From contig JAQFVV010006275.1 of NCBI GenBank assembly GCA_028023455.1, forward strand, positions 374,001 through 438,000: a stretch of DNA of 64,000 nt, read 5' to 3'. Positions 61,861-64,000 of this stretch are shown here, piece by piece. Source of the stretch: Epiperipatus broadwayi. Lineage: Eukaryota > Onychophora > Udeonychophora > Euonychophora > Peripatidae. The notes beneath the pieces are model-generated. The model did no database searches, was not told where the DNA came from, and worked only from the letters and a program-made list of their open reading frames with translations. How positions within the stretch are numbered: the stretch's first letter is position 1; each line of letters opens with the position of its first letter. Made by a program: the position numbers and the translations under genes.

Positions 61861-64000
61861 TCAATAAAAAAAAATTATTAATGTGGTGATGATATCTTAT
61901 CAATTTATCATTTAATTGTCTAAGTTTAAAAAGTATTGTACTGTGCAATGTTATATTTTTAATCTTGCTTAATTTGTAGACATATAAATGATTGCTCAGG
62001 GATTGTCTCTGTATCAATTACTCATTAATAATCTATTTGTTATATATTAGAAATGATCTTATGATTTTATTTAACATTAAAACTTTGTGTTTGTGCACAT
62101 CTAAGCCACTGTAAATTATTAAATTATTTTTTTTTTATTAATACTAACTTCTAAATTATCTAGTTTCTCTGTAGTACTATTTTCATGAACATCAGAAATA
62201 TTACACATATATTATTCTGTTGAATCATTGAAATAAAATTTGTCATTTTGTTTAGCATTAAAAATATTTTTCCTGAAAAATATTAAAAATTAAATCATCT
62301 AATGAAAAATCTACAGAAAATCCTGAATAATTATGTATTAGAATAATTACCAATGATTTGACAATTTACATAAAATTAAACTGTAGTATCTAAATACTTT
62401 AATTTATCAGATCATTCAATTAATCATTTAAGAGTGATATCATACTACAAAACAACTTTTGCTTCACAAGAGGAAAAAAACAAAAAGAAAGTATTATATT
62501 TACATATTTAAGATGTTGCATGCATATAGTATGAACATAAGCATATACATTATTACATCCTTGAATTATCTATTTTTCTAATGTACTATTTTTAATTAAC
62601 TATTCTTTATTATTTAATATGTCAGCCAATAATATATTCTTATACATGACATGTAATATGAACACAGTCATTTTTTTGTATACATACATGTTTTTTACAC
62701 ACATTTTAGTACACATTTTTTCACAAACATTTATATATATTATACAATCTTTTTTTAATTAATGAATAATTATCATTATTCTTTTTTAATGAATTAAGTA
62801 ACTATGAAAAAGTTTTATTTAAAGTTTTAATAAAAAAATAGTTTTTTTTAAGGAAAAAGCAAATAGGATATTTCCAGTTTCAAAATGTAAAATTAAAAAT
62901 GAATTAACTAACTATTTAAAAAGTTTTATTTTGAAAGTTTTGATAAGAAAATAAGTAAAATATTTATTATAACAGATTAGCACATGATTTGTAAAACTAC
63001 TTCTATATAAAAAAGATTGTTAATCTCGAAGAACTTTTAGCTTTATCAGATATGGAATTAACTTTTAATATATATATAATTAATAAAAAATAAGGTTACA
63101 GTAAAGGATGGTGGGAATATTTATAAAATATAAAAGTTGCTACTACTGTTTTTATGTACATTTTATCATTATAAAAAAAAAAAAATCTTAAAAAAACATT
63201 TATTAAAATGTTTTATGTTCAAGAAAAAAATGCTTACGGATTACCAAAATATCAGATATATCTATCTGACTGATTCTCTCTTCACTCGTAAAAACAATAA
63301 AATTACATCAACTTACATAGAGAGTGAACAAATTCAAAAATGGAAGTCCTTTATATATTAATTATTCAACACAACAGTGATATAATTTTATTTCAGGAGC
63401 CTCATCATTCTTTTAATAATTATACCATCTTAAAATTCCCCAATTTACATTAATTACTGATAGCATGCAATCTAAATATGATATGGTTATTCTTGTTTCA
63501 AACCATCTTATAAAGCAACTTCTATTGTATAAAATATTTACAATCTGTTCAATTCAAATTGGCCTTACAATCCCTTTCTAGATCTTCCTAGATTTGTATT
63601 TATACACTATTTCAATTTTCATAGTAATCTTAAGGTTTATGTAAATAAGGATCAAGCAAATTGATAACTTTTAGAATGGATGGATTTAAGTAACATAGGC
63701 TCACTTTATGATACCAAACAAAAGGGAACATTTCATTCACCAGATGGAAACAGAAATGACTTCTGATTTATGTTTTGTTTTACAAAAAATGCTTCACTAT
63801 TATCTGTGAACTGCTGATATAGAAGTATTTCCCCAGTTAATATAAACCAATTCTAATCACTCTTGGAATCCATATATCTAGAAAAAGTTATCCTGTTTTG
63901 AGATGGAATTTAAGAAAAGCTATCTAATCAATATACTGGATATCTTAAACAGAATATTAATAAAATCTCTCTCATAATGATAACTTTAACAAATTTATAA
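61861..64000. other. A+T-rich DNA, no gene or element recognised
   Basis: The plus-strand frame at 63137-63361 has low-complexity composition and no family signal. Old Penelope-like sequence may extend into the first few hundred bases. Confidence 0.45.

Noticed and set aside
63237-63300. Candidate upstream MRPL3 exon with a GTAAG donor on the minus strand
   Set aside because: The open text (SEERISQIDISDILVIR) does not match any uL3m block.
1-64000. CRISPR arrays, bacterial operons, riboswitches or phage genes
   Set aside because: No regularly spaced identical repeats, no ribosome-binding-site/ORF organisation, and the spliced nuclear gene plus metazoan transposons rule out a prokaryotic reading.

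Overview
This is eukaryotic, animal-type nuclear DNA: strongly A+T-rich (about three quarters by eye), with no bacterial gene organisation, no CRISPR array and no operon. It is dominated by decayed transposable elements and short hairpin repeats. The only host gene I can support is the 3' part of a nuclear gene for mitochondrial ribosomal protein uL3m (MRPL3), on the minus strand. I read three exons: 53188-53299, 52899-52976 and 32271-32570. All have clean GT/AG junctions, and together they give 162 residues ending in a stop codon. The last intron is 20.3 kb and the one before it only 211 bp. The 5' exons were not found and probably lie beyond 64000. The large intron, the RTE, Penelope-like, hAT (GTF2IRD2-type), Merlin-like and TA-flanked elements, and the protein itself suggest a metazoan, perhaps an arthropod or mollusc. 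The sequence alone does not fix the species.

Layout. 1-10 kb: A+T-rich DNA, a tRNA-like SINE remnant (about 1.5 kb) and a 555-bp palindromic element (2.26-2.82 kb) beside a partial copy of itself. 10279-10778: a 500-N assembly gap. 10.8-21.2 kb: two 1.1-kb direct repeats, possibly degenerate LTRs, flank a purine-rich, possibly gag-like stretch and a 5'-truncated RTE-clade LINE on the minus strand (16.3-18.95 kb). 23.8-31.8 kb: two much older plus-strand copies of the same LINE sharing upstream sequence, with two more palindromic elements between them. 32.27-53.3 kb: the MRPL3 exons and intron. The intron holds several hairpin elements, a retroposed tRNA-Gly(TCC) with a 12-bp target duplication, a Merlin-like transposase fragment, an 876-bp TA-flanked element, a hAT-like end and a LINE copy carrying three nested insertions. 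54.6-62 kb: an inverted-repeat-bounded segment, a hAT transposase pseudogene, a 770-bp foldback element, and a dead Penelope-like element split by a second TA-flanked element. 62-64 kb: nothing recognised.

No element here has an intact reading frame, so all movement was probably in trans or in the past. The nesting gives a relative history: LINE copy first, then hairpin elements into it; Penelope-like element first, then the TA-flanked element into it. I found no evidence for a new multi-gene system. The most unusual signals are the family of long palindromic elements, the near-perfect short hairpins, and the tRNA retroposition.
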